Source: Metaphire vulgaris (taxonomy: Eukaryota; Annelida; Clitellata; Crassiclitellata; Megascolecidae). From it: DNA of 64,000 nt. Each line of letters opens with the position of its first letter. Within the stretch, counting starts at the first letter, position 1. Location: assembly GCA_018105865.1 (NCBI GenBank), contig CM030834.1:5935257-5999256 (forward strand). Direction: 5' to 3'. Below the pieces are notes generated by a model that did no database searches, had not been told where the DNA came from, and saw only the letters and a program-made list of their open reading frames with translations. Shown here piece by piece: positions 53,251-63,880 of the stretch. The position numbers were made by a program, and so were the translations under genes.

Positions 53251-53308
53251 TCAGTGTTTACGGACTACTTTCGGTTACGCCGCTCGTCTCCAGCCCTACC
53301 AGAAATAG

Positions 53309-53851
53309 AAATTGTTACATGACTTTGTATTTATTATCGGACGCGGCTGCTGTTATTAATTTCTTGTTTTTCAAAATTGCTTCCTTGAATTCTGTGCAAG
53401 TATAAGGTATATTAAAGAACACACACATTTCACTTCTCATAGATTCAACACACATCCGATTACGTTCACCTGTCCAAACATTTACCATAACATAGGCGCA
53501 GGAATTCGAAATTGACGGTAAATTTGTAAAATCCACTGGTCTAATCTACAGAATGTTGGCAAAGATTCAAAATTTGAATAGTTCTAGAATTTAGTCTGCG
53601 TCAGTGACTCGCTGCTTCCTCAAACCACTGTAAGTAAGTAAGTAAATAGCTATATCCGAAGTTTAATGGCCAGCCGGGCAAAGTCAAATCCAGAAATCAG
53701 ATTGTACTAGACTGAGAGTGATTTATTTGCTGTAGTTTTGTAGTTTTCAAAATAATACCGGACACAAGCATGTCCGGTATTGCCTCCATTTTTTCACCGG
53801 ACAAATTACCTAAACACCGGACAGTCCGATCAAATACCAGACACCTGGCAA
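53309..53851. other. Right interior of the 51082 hAT element
   Basis: AT-rich, ending in repeated ACCGGACA words next to the terminus. Nothing coding was recognised. Confidence 0.5.
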
Positions 53852-53859
53852 CCCTATGC

Positions 53860-55420
53860 TAGAGGTGGGTCGATTAATCGAAATCGTAATCGAAATCGCG
53901 ATTTTTGAAATAATCGTAATCGAAATCGAGACGATTATTAAATAAATCGAAATAATCGATAATCGTCGAAAAAATAATCGAAATCGCGATTATTTTTCGA
54001 TTATTCCCGTAAGTTATATTATACAATATTTCCGATTCAAAGAAAGATCAATTTCCGTTGATTATCAGATTTTCATTGAAAATGGATTCAACTGCGTTTA
54101 AAAACAGGCACCATCTTTCTGGATTTGACAGCAGCTTTCGATGCGGTGTGGCATGCGGGTTTAATGTACAAACTCTCGCTCAATTTGCCACCCTGGTTCT
54201 GTCAACTTGTGGAATTACTCATCTCTGACAGACGGTTCTTAGTTCACTTGGGAGATGTCAGCTCCTGGAGACGTCAGCGAAACGGTCTAACACAGTGTTC
54301 AGTTCTAGCACCTATGTTATTCAATTTGTAGGCTTATAGGCTTACACACGACTTACCGGATACCATAGGTAGGAAGTTTGGATACGCTGACGATATCGGT
54401 CTTGCCACCCAGGCTCGATCCTTTAAGGAGATTGAAGACCAGGGTTATTTCTAGGATTGTGAATTGGGGTGGGGTGTCAGGAAAAAATCTGGAGTGTGTT
54501 TATTTCTTGGAATGTAGGATTGTGAATTTGGGGGTGTCAGGAAAATCTGGGGTGTCAGAAATTTGGAAGTCTCTACCGAAAAAGGCTGACAAGCAAAAAA
54601 ACCTTATAGAGACTCACAAAAAGTCTGAGAAGCAAAAAAAGTCATCCGAGGATAAAAGTTGTGGGGTGTATTTCTCCATTTGGGGCAGGCCCCTTCAGAG
54701 GCTGAAGGAGGCCCAGACCAGTTGGAATTTCAGGCCTCTCTAGCCTTCCAAACAATTAAAATTTTGACAATCGAAAAAGGTAATCACCAATTTTGAGGAC
54801 CGCAGAATACCTTCCTAGCTTTCCCAAAATCCCAAAATTGTCGACAAGCAAAAAAGGTCATCACCAATTTTGAGGACCACAGAATACCTTCCTAGCTTTC
54901 CCAAAATCTCAAAATTGTCGACAAGCAAAAAAGGTCATTACCAAATTGTGAGGCCCCTTCTAGTAGTACCTATCTAGCTTTCTAGCTCTCCCAGAATTCT
55001 AGACAAGAAAAACAGGGAGGCCCCAAATGATGGAGGCCCGGGCCGAATGGCCCTCCTGGCCCCCCTTCTGAATGGGCCTGTTTGAGGGTGTTCAGGGCTA
55101 ATCAATATGCATTCTGTATGCATACCATTGTCACATTACCAAATTTTAGGGGGTGTCGACCTCAAATTGGGGTGTTGGGGGGTGTTAGGGGTGTAGAAAT
55201 ATCCCTGTTGAAGGCCAACTGAACATCGATACACAGAGGATTGCCGAATACTGTAAAATATGGCGGGAAAGCCAGTTTCTAAAGGTACTGTGAAATAATC
55301 GAAATCGAAATCGCGATTATATAAAAACCCGTAATCGTAATCGAAATCGTAATCGTGAAAAATAATCGAAAATAATCGTAATCGCAATCGGAAAAAATAA
55401 TCGTAATCGACCCAGCTCTA
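53860..55420. mobile_element. hAT element with AATCGAAATCG word arrays at both ends
   Basis: Left end TAGAGGTGGGTCGATTAATC, right end GATTACGACC-type sequence closing AGCTCTA. A perfect 8-bp duplication CCCTATGC is at 53852-53859 and 55421-55428. About 130 bp at each end consist of ATAATCG, AAATCG and GTAATCG words. The interior holds a retroelement RT fragment and GACAAGCAAAAAAGGTC words. Confidence 0.9.
54090..54440 (+). pseudogene. Non-LTR RT fragment inside the hAT element
   Basis: Reads TIFLDLTAAFDAVWHAGLMY (motif A), then LISDRRFLVHLGD and RNGLTQCSVLAPMLFNL (motif B with CS for GS), a stop, then KFGYADDIGLATQARSFKEI (motif C, YADD). It resembles Jockey-group RT and is cut at both sides. 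Confidence 0.75.
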
Positions 55421-55433
55421 CCCTATGCGCATG

Positions 55434-56190
55434 TGCTATAGAAAACATAATATGGTATGAAGAAGATACGTGGTATAATACTATGATGATGATTATAGAA
55501 ACTGGCAGTATAAATCAACTGAAGAAAATTTTGATCATATACCTTAATTATCGATGTCATCAAAATATAAAGCCAATCTTCAGCTATATACACTGTAAAT
55601 ACTAGTCATAGTAAAAATTTTAAATTTAGATCAAAATTTTATAATGCAATTAAGACTATTCAATTATGGATTTTATTGCGAGACAGATTTTAAGAAAGTA
55701 AAGGTTGAAAAGTCGGCTTATAGAAGCATAAAAGTGTCTCATAATCCGTGGAGTGAAATACGCTACTCACTGCAACTCAAAATGAGTAAGCATAGCCCTG
55801 TGTCGCAAGAATCAAAGACTGCCGAAATTGCCATAAGGAAATTTGAAACAATTTAGCAGTCACCAAGACCAGAGTGAAACTTGAAATCTCAACCTTCTGC
55901 ACAAGAAGAGATCTAAGACCCTGCATCGGCCTTTTCTCTTGGAGTCGTCATAAAGGAAGGTGCAAGGAAGGAAGTATGTTATATATAAATGCAACACACA
56001 TTTAGAAAATAACAGGAAAAGACATCTAAAAAATAACTGCAGAACACATTGGGGAAAGAAATGCAAAGCACCATTAGAAAATTAAAGCAAAAATATGCAG
56101 AAAATAAATGCCATAGCCCTTACTGTAGGAGAGATTGGCAATAGCATCAAGATATGCGACTAAATCGCTTTGCCCGTAAGTGTAGTTACG
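55434..56190. other. AT-rich spacer
   Basis: One plus frame of 70 codons (55644-55856) lacks any family feature. I do not call a gene. Confidence 0.45.
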
Positions 56191-56900
56191 GTCACCTCCA
56201 GTGATGGGCAACTAGTTAACTAATTAGTTGCTAACTAAAAGTTTAACTACTTTTTTTAGTTAGCTTCATAGTTTAATTAAATATAAATAGTTTAGTTAAA
56301 ATGATAGTTTAACTAAAAAAATTTAGTTAATAACTAAATAGTTTAACTACAAATTTTTAGTTGGTGATCCGAAATTACAGTACCTTTATATCTATTCCTT
56401 TCTGGGTAATTTTTTTCATGACAACGATAACACCATATATCACTGATCTTGGTCAGAGACCAGTGTATTTTTACTTACTTACGATCTTTGATCTCGTTGG
56501 TAAGCGGGAAATGCTTTATATGAAGTCGTTTATCTTTAGTTGGAATTATATACAATATTGAATTACCGGTACATCATAAGTAGCGTTTTCTAGCAACGGA
56601 AAAGTGAAAATGAATTAGTAAACATGTGTTGCAAAGAAGTCAAATTGAAGTTAAAGAACTCAAACCAAGTTCATAATGACTGCAAGAATTTCAGTGCCAC
56701 GTGCCGCTTTTGCCGACCAAAAGTAAAGCGATGAGACTCTTGACAAACTTGTGTTCCTTAATCCTGCAGTCTAGACTAAGACTTAAATAGACAATCAATG
56801 ATTAATTAATTCAATGGTTCATTGGCTGACGTGTTGATGCTGCCAGCATCGTCTATGTTTTGAATTGTTTTCATGAACACATATTTGATACATGAAAAAT

Positions 56901-58164
56901 CAGGCCCGTCGGAACGAATTTTTGCCAGGGGGTGCAGATTTTGAGGAACGCACTGAGTACGATCGGAACGAACTTTCAACAGGGGTGCTGCGGTGCATGT
57001 CTAGAGATGTGATAGATGTGTATGTCGTTAGCAGTGTTTAATCTAGACTCCTGGACTCCGGGGGGAAACTGACAAAGCCGGGGAGAAAACTGACAAACCC
57101 GGGGGGAATTCTGCTAGGAGGCTGCTGTTAGCCCATGTAGTATGCCAAATTTCTGGGGGGAATTTGAAATGTCCGGGGGAAAAGGGCGATTTCCACGACC
57201 CCCCCCCAAGGAAATGAAAATAATAATTTATAATGTATTAATGTGCAGAATATCGCAAAAATTGCCAAAAATTTGCAATAAATTGCCTAAAACTTGCCTT
57301 AAAATGCAAAAAATTGCCTAAAATTTAGAAGGAAATATCAAAAATTTGCAAAAAATTGCCTACAATTTGCCAAAAATTGCCTACAATTTGCAAAAATTTT
57401 CTCACCCCTCCCAAGAAAAGTGTGAAATGACGCCACTGAAGTCGTGTTGTGACTCGGCCCATTGGGCTCATGCAGCAGTTCACGAGCAAGAGCTGCATAG
57501 TGCCAGCTTGATGATACACTGTAATGTGGAACAAATTTATCACTATTCCAGATTCCAGAAAGAGCAGCGGTCTGCAGTCTGAACTCACTCTGCACTGTCT
57601 GCAGTAACAATTACTGTATGAAACGACAATGAAGCTTCAAGCTAGCGGTTATAAGTTTAATAGCATACTAGCTGCACTAGCATAGTCAAGGTTAAGTTTT
57701 ATAACTTATAAGTTATTTTTAAAGCGAAGAAATAAATTCTCACCTGCTCAAGTTGGCGAAGTTGCTCAACGGTTGTGAAACTTTGAAATTTAAATTACAA
57801 TCAAAAAGTTGCGCGCTTCTAATCTGCTTTCCGGCTTCACTACTATCGCACAAAACCAGTGTATTATTACAGACTAGTCTAGTAAGTAAGCAATAATTCC
57901 TTACACAACACAGAAACTATGCACATATATTCTATACAAATAAAGATCCAAGCACACTCGTAGGCTTCATTGCTGATGCCTGTTGCTATATGACTCCGCA
58001 AGCTGCTTTAAAATACATAGCTTAAATAGCCTTTTCTTCTTTCTTCTTTCCAGGGGGTGCAGCAGGGTTGCAGCCCATCTTCCTTCCAGGGGGTGCATTG
58101 CACCCCCTACATTTTTCCAGGAGGTGCAGCTGTACCCCCTGCACCCCCACTTGCGGCGGGCCTG
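56901..58164. mobile_element. hAT element with CAGGCCCG ends, nested
   Basis: Ends CAGGCCCGTCGGAACG and CTTGCGGCGGGCCTG. A perfect 8-bp duplication TGAAAAAT is at 56893-56900 and 58165-58172. The interior includes AATTGCC word repeats (57255-57400), GGGGGTGCA words near both ends and the MITE-like repeat of 45340 in reverse (57032-57210). Confidence 0.9.
57240..57400. repeat. AAAATTGCC(A/T)A tandem words
   Basis: At least ten diverged copies of AAAAATTGCC and AATTTGC words in tandem. Confidence 0.8.
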
Positions 58165-58333
58165 TGAAAAATAGTTGTAAAATTACTTGCAAAAAGTTTA
58201 ACTAAATTTTTTAGTTTAGTTAACTATTTTAGAAAGTTAGTTAGCAACTAAAAGTTTAACTACTTATTTTTAGTTGAAATTTAGTTATAGTTTAACTAAT
58301 ATTTTTAGTTAGTTGCCCATCACTGGTCACCTC

Positions 58334-58719
58334 TCTCCTAAACGGCTCCAAGAACCACTGTGCTTTCTAAAAGTCCGCTGTGAATCATAGCAATTGATAT
58401 GTAGTTTACAGCTGTGCTAAGGCTGAAAGCCAAAATCGCGTTAGTGTGATCAAACGTATGGTGGTCAATTATCCTAGAACCAATATGTTGGTATAACACC
58501 AATTAGTATTTGACATAACAGTGAGCTTGTTTCTGAGTTATCTATTTATCTGATAATGGTTCAATTGTGGACACTGTTACTCAAAATGGAGATCAAAATT
58601 CAAGACTGCTCTTATTTTTTGTTTTAATTACACACATAGTTGAAAAGCTGGTTTCGCACAAATGATTGGATGTAAATTGAACAGGAATTTTCAAAGCAAT
58701 GTCGGTCAGAGATGTTGAA
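58334..58719. other. Spacer, nothing recognised
   Basis: No supported frame or repeat. Confidence 0.45.
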
Positions 58720-59534
58720 GTATCAGTCATCTCGTTTTCAACCCCTCATCAGGAAGCATAGAATGCATAACCGAGCTCAAATCATGGATGACATCCAACC
58801 GCCTATTGCTTTACTCGGGGAAGACTGAGTTCCTCTGGCTAGGCTCCTCGAGAAGGAAGTCCCAAATAAACAGGATGCCGTTTGAAATAGAGGATGCTGT
58901 CATTGCTTGGTCTACCACTGTATGCCTGCCTGACAATATTTTTGATGAGACACTGTTGTTTACAGATCATGTAAGAAGCGTGACACATGTTTGCTATTAT
59001 TAGTTGCGCAGAATCAGAAGTATTAGGTGATATATACCGATGGACGTTGCGATACAACTGATTCGGGTGCTTATTTTATCCAGGGTTGACCAATGCAGTG
59101 GAATCCTCCTTGGCCTTCCCAAGAGCCAGCTAAGCAGCCTTCAGTCGGTGCTCAATGCATCTGTTCTCACCTGATCTTTGAACGAAGGAAGCCTGCTGGA
59201 ACGATCACGTGACACCGTTGCTCAGGAGTTTGAGAACGCATCATCTACAAGCGATGCCTGATTACATATTGGGCTCTGAACACCACCTGTCTGGAGTACA
59301 TATCAACACTTGTATGCAGGGCAATGACGATTGACAGACGTGCGGAACTTCGATCCAGTAGTCGGACATTGTTCATCGTCTCTCCGCCGTCTAAGACTGC
59401 CATGCTCAATGACAGATCAGTCATGCGAGGAAACCCTGCCCTGTTGAACTCGCTGCTGGACGATGTGATTAATGCGAATTTGGTTGGCTGCTTCGAAAAA
59501 CTCCTAAAAAGACACATATTTAACAAATCTTATA
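58720..59534 (+). pseudogene. CR1-type RT thumb and C terminus
   Basis: Reads KTEFLWLGSSRRKSQINRMP, then LLFTDHVRSVTHVC (thumb) and IPMDVAIQLIRVLILSRVDQ, then GLPKSQLSSLQSVLNAS. The end is SRTLFIVSPPSKTAM and VGCFEKLLKRHIFNKSYK with a stop near 59537. It belongs to a different CR1-like family from L2A. Frame breaks at 59000 and 59180. Confidence 0.75.
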
Positions 59535-60119
59535 AATGACTCCTATGTAAAGCAACACGATGGCAGAATGAGGAACGAGAGTGACTATATCCTAATCAAT
59601 AGTAGGTTCAAACAGTGTATTATCAACTTCCGGGCATACCCAGGAATGGACTGTGGATTGGATCACAGCCTATTGTAGTTGGAGCCAGTGTTCATTTGAG
59701 AATTAGTAAGGAAGAAGAAAATGCAGCAAAGAAGTGTATAATCTGGAGAAACTAAAGGACAAAGTAACAAAAACACAATTCCGGATAGAAGTGGAAAATA
59801 GATATACCATCCTGCAGTCACTAGATTTAGAATTTCCACCTGAAGAGCTCCAGCAAATGATGAAAGAGGGTTTCAAGGAGGTAGCTCAACAAATAATCGA
59901 AAAATAGAGTAAAAGAATGAACAAACCATGGATAACTGAGACTGCTCTAAGGTTGATGGAGGTCAGAAAAGAACTTAAAGCAAATAAATTTAAATCAGAA
60001 GAAGACTGCTTGGCATATGCCAAGACAAAAGCAGCAATGCAGACAAAGGCCAGAAGAGAAAAGAGCAGTGGTTTGAGGAACAGTGCCGACATTGAGCAAG
60101 GAATTCACTCTAAAAACCA
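59535..60119 (+). pseudogene. RTE-gamma copy 2, endonuclease end and linker
   Basis: Reads SDYILINSRFKQCIINFRAY, then PGMDCGLDHSLL, which is the final endonuclease motif (SDH replaced by LDH). A linker follows with LEFPPEELQQMMKEGFKEVA and a MNKPWITETALRLMEVRKEL block in frame from 59917. It is interrupted at 60119 by a small DNA element. Confidence 0.75.
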
Positions 60120-60527
60120 TAGTTGTGACGTTCAAGCGTTTTGAACTTTATTACTGTTTGAACTTTTTGAACTTTATTGATAAGGCTTTAAAGTTCATAA
60201 AGTTCAAATGGAATTATCACTGCAAAAGCCGGGTCTTGTGAGAGAAATTGGTCAGCATTTGGATTTATATATACAAAAAATGCAACAGACTCGCATGAAA
60301 GACAGTTGAGAAGATTGTCAAAGTGCATTGTAACTTACAACTGGTGGATAAGATCGAAAACATCTGCTATGTCGACGAATACATCGACTGGTCTTCTGAA
60401 ACTGAGTCATCTGGTGAGGACTAAATTGGAAATTTGAACTTTTATGAACTTTTCCGAACTTTATTTTTTCTTGAACTTTATTGAACATTTATGAACTTTA
60501 AAAAAATTTCTTTGAACTTCACAACTA
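60120..60527. mobile_element. TIR element with TAGTTGTGA ends
   Basis: Left TAGTTGTGACGTTCAA, right TTGAACTTCACAACTA. Both ends are followed by GAACTTTAT words. No clear target duplication was seen. It splits the RTE-gamma linker. Confidence 0.6.
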
Positions 60528-60685
60528 CCGGTATGCGAAAAACACCCAAACATGCTTTCAAAGTGGTGAAAAACTTACAAAGAGATTTTGCTCCAAGACA
60601 AAGAAACTTCAAAGACAAGATGGGAAGGCTTTTGACAGATTTAGGCGACATAAGGTGTAGGTGGAAAGAATATGCAGAGCAAGTA
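60528..60685 (+). pseudogene. RTE-gamma copy 2, pre-RT segment
   Basis: Reads AFKVVKNLQRDFAPRQ, then KDKMGRLLTDLGDIRCRWKE and YAEQ. It stops at TA 60684-60685, where a TA-flanked DNA element is inserted. Confidence 0.75.
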
Positions 60686-62427
60686 CCATTTATACTCGCG
60701 GATAGGTCGAGAAATTTATGCCTAAAAATTCGCTTAAAAACGCAGTCAACTTATCTGCGAGTCAATGCAATTCTCCAAAGAATTTTGGTAAAGAAACGCA
60801 TTTCTAATGAATTATAACGTTAAGCCATGTTGTGTCTACCGATATTTAAAGACACTTCTGTCAAATGACGCTGAACGTCTGGCTCTTTCCTTAAGTAGGC
60901 ACCGTCGCAGTTAGCTTTAGTTTATCAATTAATTAGGGACCAACCAAGTAAACAATTTCCACTGAGTACCGAATCCAAGATGTGCCATTTGCCGGAAGGT
61001 ACAAACCGAGAAGTACTATTAACGGCATCTCAAATCCAGAGAAATAACAAATTTCCAAATCTTCCTACTTAATTTCGGATTAGACATTTTAGGATGAGTA
61101 TTAGTGTATTAGTATTTATTAACTTTATTTTCTACAAATTTGAATGGCGGCCGCATTCGCAAACGGAAATGGCGGAGGTCAACGGAAACCATAGACCATG
61201 ATATTTACCGGTAGATGAAATGGAATTATGTAGACCTATTAAAAGTTTGATTTAATTTTTCCATTTATAATTGTGTGCGTATTATTTGCCGAGGCAAATA
61301 CCTCCAAAAGCCAATATTCGGCCGTGACAAATGTCCGAGGCAATTCTAAGTGGTCCCTACAATTAATGACATGCCAGCAAAACTATTGCTAACGCTTTGC
61401 CCTTAAGGCATTACAACTGGGACCACTCTAGTTGTTTTTGAAAAACCCCGCTTTGACCCAGTTTTACGGTAGGCGGTCCAGATCTAGGCAACAATCACGA
61501 CACGCAATGCATTCTGGTCTAGTAAACAATGTGCCGGCGGTCCAGATGAATCATGACGCCCATTGTCCTTGCAATGCATTATGGGATATAATATTGTTGA
61601 TCTTATTGGGATTGGAAACAGCATAAAGACACTTGATCATCATATCTGGCATTCCTCAATCTATTTGCATACCAAAATTCGCTTATAGAAAGAATACATT
61701 TTACCACTGCTTATCTGTGGATGCAAGACGTGTACTACAGGGAAACAGATGCCTTTTACTATTGGTGTTGTTATGAGGTGATCTCTTGGTTCTGGATTGT
61801 GCTGATTTACTTACTTACTTGATTATATGGATTTGGTTGTAATGCTGTTATGTTGATTTGGTTGTTATCTTCCTCTTCTGGTTTCATATTTAGCTTAATG
61901 GACGTTATGAAATTACCGGTATATTTTATTTTGAATCAACGAAAATCTTGTTTTTAATACAGCATCGCTCTGCGAGTCCTCAGCAGTTTTTACGGAAAAT
62001 CGTACCTTTCCCAGGACAACCTATTCATAAGCTGCACTGTATAGCAGACCTTAGTTCAGGCAGCTGAGACTAACGCCATGGTCCGCTCTGGTACGGCCTG
62101 TGAGTCGGATTCATAGAGCGATTAAGGCATACCTTGGCCAAGTACCTTCCTTGGCCTTTCCCTCCCCTTTCTCGCGCCGCTGACCATCAAGCAATCGGTC
62201 TGCAACCAGCTTGGAGACGTCGGGATTGGGGAATAGAGTCAACAGACGGCCGTCTGTTGACCCAATTTCAATGTAGATCATGCGCAATTATGCAATTCAA
62301 GAAGTCTGTAGACTCCTAAAATTTCGCTGTCGACTTATACGCGGGTCATAGCAAATTTCTTTAATTTTTTTACCTAAAAATGGGGTCGACTTATCTGCGA
62401 GATGGAATTAACCGCGAGTATATACGG
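60686..62427. mobile_element. TA-flanked DNA element with CC(A/G)TTTATACTCGCGG-type ends
   Basis: Left CCATTTATACTCGCGGATAG, right CCGCGAGTATATACGG, flanked by TA (60684-60685 and 62428-62429). Internal AACTTATCTGCGAG and TCGACTTAT words lie near both ends. TA duplication fits Tc1/mariner-like or other TA-targeting elements. No transposase is seen. Removal restores the RTE reading EQ/VYEGDDTSQ. Confidence 0.8.
60934..61359. mobile_element. 426-bp hAT MITE nested in the TA-flanked element
   Basis: Ends TAGGGACCAACC and AAGTGGTCCCTA. A perfect 8-bp duplication CAATTAAT is at 60926-60933 and 61360-61367. Confidence 0.87.
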
Positions 62428-62429
62428 TA

Positions 62430-63215
62430 TATGAAGGCGATGACACCAGCCAAGACTACAATACCGGCGCAGAGGAGAAACCTGAAGAAAGGCCAAACCC
62501 GATCGTTGTAGATGAGCTATGGGATGCCATTAAAAATTACCAAAAGGAAAGGCTGCAGGATATAATGACTTGCCAGCAGAGATAATAAAACTGGATAATG
62601 ATGTAATAGCGCAGGGATTTTGCCGACTATGCTACAAGATACTAGAAACTGGGGAATGACCAGAAGACTGGAGATGATCAATATTCATTCCTATTGCAAA
62701 AGTCAAAGGCACAACAAACTGCGAGGATTACAGAACTGTAGCGTTAGTCATGCCAGCAAAATACTTTTGAGAATCTTATTAAATAGAGTGCAAAGACAAG
62801 CAGAAAATGAGCTTTGGGTGTGCAGATGGGTTTCCGAAAGGGAGTCGACACAAGAGACCAAATTTTCAATGAAGACTGATAATGGAAAAAACTAGAAAGA
62901 TGTCAGTACTGCTGTACATGGCATTCATAGACTACAAAAAAGCGTTTGATTCAGTGCAGCACACAAAGCTATGGAAAATACTAAAGAGACTGGGATTATG
63001 CCATGCTACAGTTGACATAATTCAAAAATTGTACAAGGAACAACAAGTTACTGTAAGAGTGGCTGAGGAAATGACAGGTTTGTTTATGATTGGAAAAGGC
63101 CTACGTCAGGGCTGCTTTATCTCCTTTATATCATTCAGCTGCTATTCAGAGCACTTAATGAAATGTTCAGCAGATGAGCTTCCAGATACTGGAATTAACA
63201 TCTACGCGACCCAGT
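62430..63215 (+). pseudogene. RTE-gamma copy 2, RT part
   Basis: Reads YEGDDTSQ, then PNPIVVDELWDAIK and LPAEIIKLDNDVIAQGFCRL. FIPIAKVKGTTNCEDYRT (fingers), FIDYKKAFDSVQHTKLWKIL (motif A) and GKGLRQGCFISFISFSCYSE (motif B) follow. It ends at LPDTGINI near 63200, before the catalytic YADD box. It aligns throughout with the copy at 35325-36801. Confidence 0.84.
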
Positions 63216-63669
63216 AACTAAACATCCGTGACCCAGCAGTGTGCAACAACGTTCCCTCTAAGCTGCGCAATTGTGCAATATTTTTAGGGCCAGCAGGCAG
63301 AAGTTTTTGAGTAGCGCGCAGTGATTTTTGAGTGGAATTTTTAGGATAATACATTAGTCAAAGCTGAAACATTATAAAAAAAACTTTGATTTGAAGCACA
63401 ATCACAGAACATGCAGTAATAGTTGTGGCGAAAATGAGTTTCGTTACATGGCCCAATGATAGTTCGTAGTCTAATGAAATCAAGCGCTATAAAACAATTT
63501 CGTGAATGGCGCCAAAGCCTTCTGACCTTGGCTTCTGATGCTCATCCAACTTCCATTACGTTATTATGTAGCTCAAATTTAAAATAGCGTACACAGAAAA
63601 CTCCGCGTTGGAGCTAAATATTCGTAAAATTTCGAAGTCAAACTTAGCTCGATGTATTTCAGTGACTAA
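63216..63669. other. Spacer, possible MITE start near 63250
   Basis: The stretch GTTCCCTCTAAGCTGCGCAA looks like a DNA-element terminus, but no partner was found. Confidence 0.35.
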
Positions 63670-63700
63670 TATATATAAATTATATATATATATATATATA
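63670..63700. repeat. (TA)n tract
   Basis: TA repeats with a short AAATT interruption directly before a hAT-like terminus. Confidence 0.85.
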
Positions 63701-63880
63701 CAGTGCTGTTAAAGATACTTTTCAAATGTATCTTAGATACAGATACATGTGAGGAAATGTATCAAAGATACTGATACTAGATACATGATATAAAAGTATC
63801 AAGATACAAATACAAATTGAAAGTATCTTGATACAAGATACTTTTTAAGATACTTTATTTATAAGTTAGTGTTGATAAAA
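63701..63880. mobile_element. Left end of a hAT-like element with GATACTTT/AAGTATC words
   Basis: Starts CAGTGCTGTTAAAGATACTT and continues with about twelve words of GTATC, AGATAC and AAGTATCTTG. This is the same design as the word-array elements at 53860 and 56199. The right end lies beyond the window, so the duplication cannot be tested. Confidence 0.5.

Larger units (their letters stand above)
51411..53300. mobile_element. hAT-type element with long inverted arms
   Basis: Ends GGTAGGGCTGGAGACGAGCG and its reverse complement. A perfect 8-bp duplication AGAAATAG lies at 51403-51410 and 53301-53308. Inverted arms extend far inwards: 51481-51619 plus 51938-52045 match the right side 52930-53165 in reverse. 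The left arm is interrupted by the MITE at 51620. Also nested are a Harbinger-like MITE (52058) and an L2A 3' end (52598). Confidence 0.87.
51082..53856. mobile_element. hAT element with TAGGGTTGCCAGG ends
   Basis: Left end TAGGGTTGCCAGGT (51082), right end CCTGGCAACCCTA (to 53856). The 8-bp duplication TGCGCATG is at 51074-51081. On the right it is split: the TGC at 53857-53859 is followed by another hAT insertion, and the whole TGCGCATG is at 55426-55433. Both ends carry (A)TACCGGACA words. It contains the palindromic element 51411-53300. Confidence 0.87.
56199..58325. mobile_element. hAT element with AGTTAACT word arrays, carrying a nested hAT
   Basis: Ends CAGTGATGGGCAACTA and TAGTTAGTTGCCCATCACTG. 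A perfect 8-bp duplication GTCACCTC is at 56191-56198 and 58326-58333. About 160 bp at each end are AGTTTAACTA, TTAGTTA and TAACTAAAA words. A second hAT sits at 56901-58164. Confidence 0.92.

Noticed and set aside
55644..55856. 70-codon plus frame
   Set aside because: No motif, no promoter context and flanked by decayed sequence. A chance frame is likely.
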